Below are positions 15,343 through 16,890 of a DNA stretch of 16,890 bases, in pieces; within the stretch, counting starts at the first letter, position 1; each line of letters opens with the position of its first letter. Source of the stretch: JBAYZQ01 sp041672385 (GTDB lineage: Bacteria; Spirochaetota; Spirochaetia; Sphaerochaetales; Sphaerochaetaceae); the NCBI GenBank assembly GCA_041672385.1, contig JBAYZQ010000031.1, positions 1 to 16,890 on the forward strand. Reading direction: 5' to 3'. A program made the translations under genes and the position numbers. The notes beneath the pieces are model-generated. The model saw only the letters and a list, made by a program, of their open reading frames with translations. It was not told the origin of the DNA and did not search any database.

Positions 15343-16890
15343 ATGAACAAAGAAGCAATATTGCATATTCCAATGAGTCAGTTTGCCTTTCCCCTATCTG
15401 AAAATAGGGTTGTTTTTCGCTTACGGACAAAAAAAAATGATATAGCTGAGTGTTTTATATTTTACGGGGACAGATCCTGCCAAAAAACTCCTGTTGATTT
15501 TTTCTCGCTTCAAATGGAAAAAATTGCCTATGATGAAATATTTGATTGGTATGAAATCGAATTTGAATCCCCTTTTAAAAGAATATGTTATTATTTTTAC
15601 CTTAAAGACTTAAATGATTCAGTTATTTTTTATTACGGAGATCAATTTTCAAATCATTTAGAGAATGAACGTTCATATTATTTTCAACTCCCTTATCTTC
15701 ATAGGTCAGATTTGATTACTAACCCTGACTGGATTTCAAATTTAAAAGTTTACAACATTTTTCCTGACAGTTTTGCTACTGGAAAAAGACATATTTCAGG
15801 TAACCCTATTATAAAAGCTTACCATGATAAAATAACTAGGGGAAAACAAGGGGGAACAATTAAAGGAATAATTGAAAACCTTGATTATATTAAAGATCTT
15901 GGGTTCAACTGTATTTATCTAAATCCGATCTTTGTAGCTGGGGAATATCATAAATATGATTTAATTGATTATTATGATATAGATCCTTGTTTTGGCAGTA
16001 AGGATGATTTTAAAACGCTTGTAAATAAAATTCATGAACAAGGAATGAAAATTATTATAGATGGAGTTTTTAATCATTGTGGATGGCATTTTTTTGCTTT
16101 TGAAGATGTAGTGAAAAATGGCAAAAAATCAAAATATTGGTCTTGGTTCTACCGCTTAGAAGAACCTATAAAAATCCCTGATAATTATGAAACCATTCCT
16201 TCCTATGAATGTTTTGGTTATGAAAGAAAAATGCCAAAACTTGCTACAGACAAAATAGAAGTTCAAAATTACTTTTGTGAAGTGGGTAAATATTGGGTTA
16301 AGGAAATGAATATTGATGGTTGGCGACTTGATGTAGCCAGTGAAGTTAATGACTTTTTTTGGAGAGAATTTAGAAAAACAGTAAAAGACGAAAAAAAGGA
16401 TTGTATTCTAATTGGAGAGGTTTGGGAAACTGCTAACCATTGGTTAGACGGATCCATATTTGATAGTACAATGAATTATGATTTTCGCCGTTATTGTAAA
16501 GAATTTTTTGCTGATTCTTGTAGTGCTTCAACTTTCAATGGTTATATTACTTCAATGCTAATGCGTTATAGATGGCCTACATTGCTATCTCAGTTAAACC
16601 TCCTTGATAGTCATGATGTAAGCAGGTTTTATTCCGTATGTAAAGAAAATAAAAAAGCTTATCATCTAGCTTTGGTTTTTTTAATGACTTTCTGTGGAAT
16701 ACCCTGCCTCTTTTATGGAGATGAGCTTTGTCTTTCGGGAATACAAGAAGATGATTACCGTCAAAGTATGCCCTGGGAAAAATTAAAAGACCAAAAAAAT
16801 ACTAAAACCATTGAATTCTTGCGTTTATTAACAAATTTACGAAGTAAAGAAGAAGCTCTTCAAAAAGGAGTTTTTAAAACTGTGAAGGCA
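15343..16890 (+). CDS. GH13 neopullulanase/cyclomaltodextrinase-type alpha-glucan hydrolase, N-terminal 516 codons (3' end beyond window)
   Basis: Translated by me from the ATG at 15343, with AAGGA six bases upstream and three bases after the permease stop; it stays open to the window edge. Residues 1-115 resemble CBM34 (AILHIPMSQFAFPLSENR start, YGDR, YYFYLKD), the N-domain of GH13_20 enzymes. The barrel shows region I DGVFNH (240-245), region V MPKL (297-300), a GH13_20 hallmark, region II GWRLDVA with nucleophile D330, region III GEVW with acid/base E359, and region IV LLDSHD (420-425). There is no signal peptide, so it should act in the cytoplasm on imported maltodextrins or cyclodextrins, cutting alpha-1,4 and perhaps alpha-1,6 bonds. 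About 70-100 residues, mostly the C-terminal beta domain, should be missing. Neopullulanase, cyclomaltodextrinase and maltogenic amylase cannot be told apart by sequence. Confidence 0.93.
   Translation, partial: MNKEAILHIPMSQFAFPLSENRVVFRLRTKKNDIAECFIFYGDRSCQKTPVDFFSLQMEKIAYDEIFDWYEIEFESPFKRICYYFYLKDLNDSVIFYYGDQFSNHLENERSYYFQLPYLHRSDLITNPDWISNLKVYNIFPDSFATGKRHISGNPIIKAYHDKITRGKQGGTIKGIIENLDYIKDLGFNCIYLNPIFVAGEYHKYDLIDYYDIDPCFGSKDDFKTLVNKIHEQGMKIIIDGVFNHCGWHFFAFEDVVKNGKKSKYWSWFYRLEEPIKIPDNYETIPSYECFGYERKMPKLATDKIEVQNYFCEVGKYWVKEMNIDGWRLDVASEVNDFFWREFRKTVKDEKKDCILIGEVWETANHWLDGSIFDSTMNYDFRRYCKEFFADSCSASTFNGYITSMLMRYRWPTLLSQLNLLDSHDVSRFYSVCKENKKAYHLALVFLMTFCGIPCLFYGDELCLSGIQEDDYRQSMPWEKLKDQKNTKTIEFLRLLTNLRSKEEALQKGVFKTVKA

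Noticed and set aside
1..16890. CRISPR array, tRNA/rRNA genes, insertion sequences, phage genes
   Set aside because: No regularly spaced direct repeats, tRNA cloverleaf, transposase or integrase motifs were seen on either strand; nearly all of the DNA is taken by intact housekeeping or sugar-use genes.

Overview
The window is AT-rich and gene-dense, and it looks like a spirochaete, most probably Treponema-like. The main reason is a seven-gene V-type ATPase operon in the order E, DUF2764, A, B, D, I, K, an arrangement I know from spirochaetes, Chlamydia and some Bacteroidetes. The clostridial/enterococcal layout, which carries separate C, F and G/H genes, is different. A relaxed lipobox on the sugar-binding protein fits spirochaetes too. 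The assignment is an inference from gene order and protein features; no search was run.

The left two thirds is read from the minus strand. From right to left it holds the V-ATPase operon (10969 to 3881), a clear intrinsic terminator (3802-3846), then a tight group of a nucleoside hydrolase, ispG (isoprenoid MEP pathway) and the first 601 codons of uvrA (excision repair), which runs off the left edge. ispG and uvrA share a TAATG stop/start overlap.

The right third is read from the plus strand and looks like a starch/maltodextrin utilisation operon. It starts from a TTGACA-17-TAACAT promoter with a perfect cre/LacI-type palindrome just upstream. The genes are: a secreted protein made almost only of three tandem CBM26-like starch-binding repeats; a lipoprotein sugar-binding component; two MalF/MalG-type permeases; and a cytoplasmic GH13 enzyme of the neopullulanase/cyclomaltodextrinase type (CBM34 plus catalytic domain) cut by the right edge. 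No ATPase (MalK/MsmX) gene is in view, so the importer probably uses one encoded elsewhere.

The two operons diverge from a 323-base AT-rich regulatory region (10970-11292). The inferred logic is that starch is bound outside the cell, dextrins are imported and cut inside, while the V-ATPase, whose proteolipid keeps the residues of a Na+ site, links the ATP pool to ion transport. The points most worth a second look are the V-ATPase lacking recognisable C, F and G/H subunits but carrying DUF2764, the Na+-site residues in subunit K, and the catalysis-free triple starch-binding protein at the head of the sugar operon.
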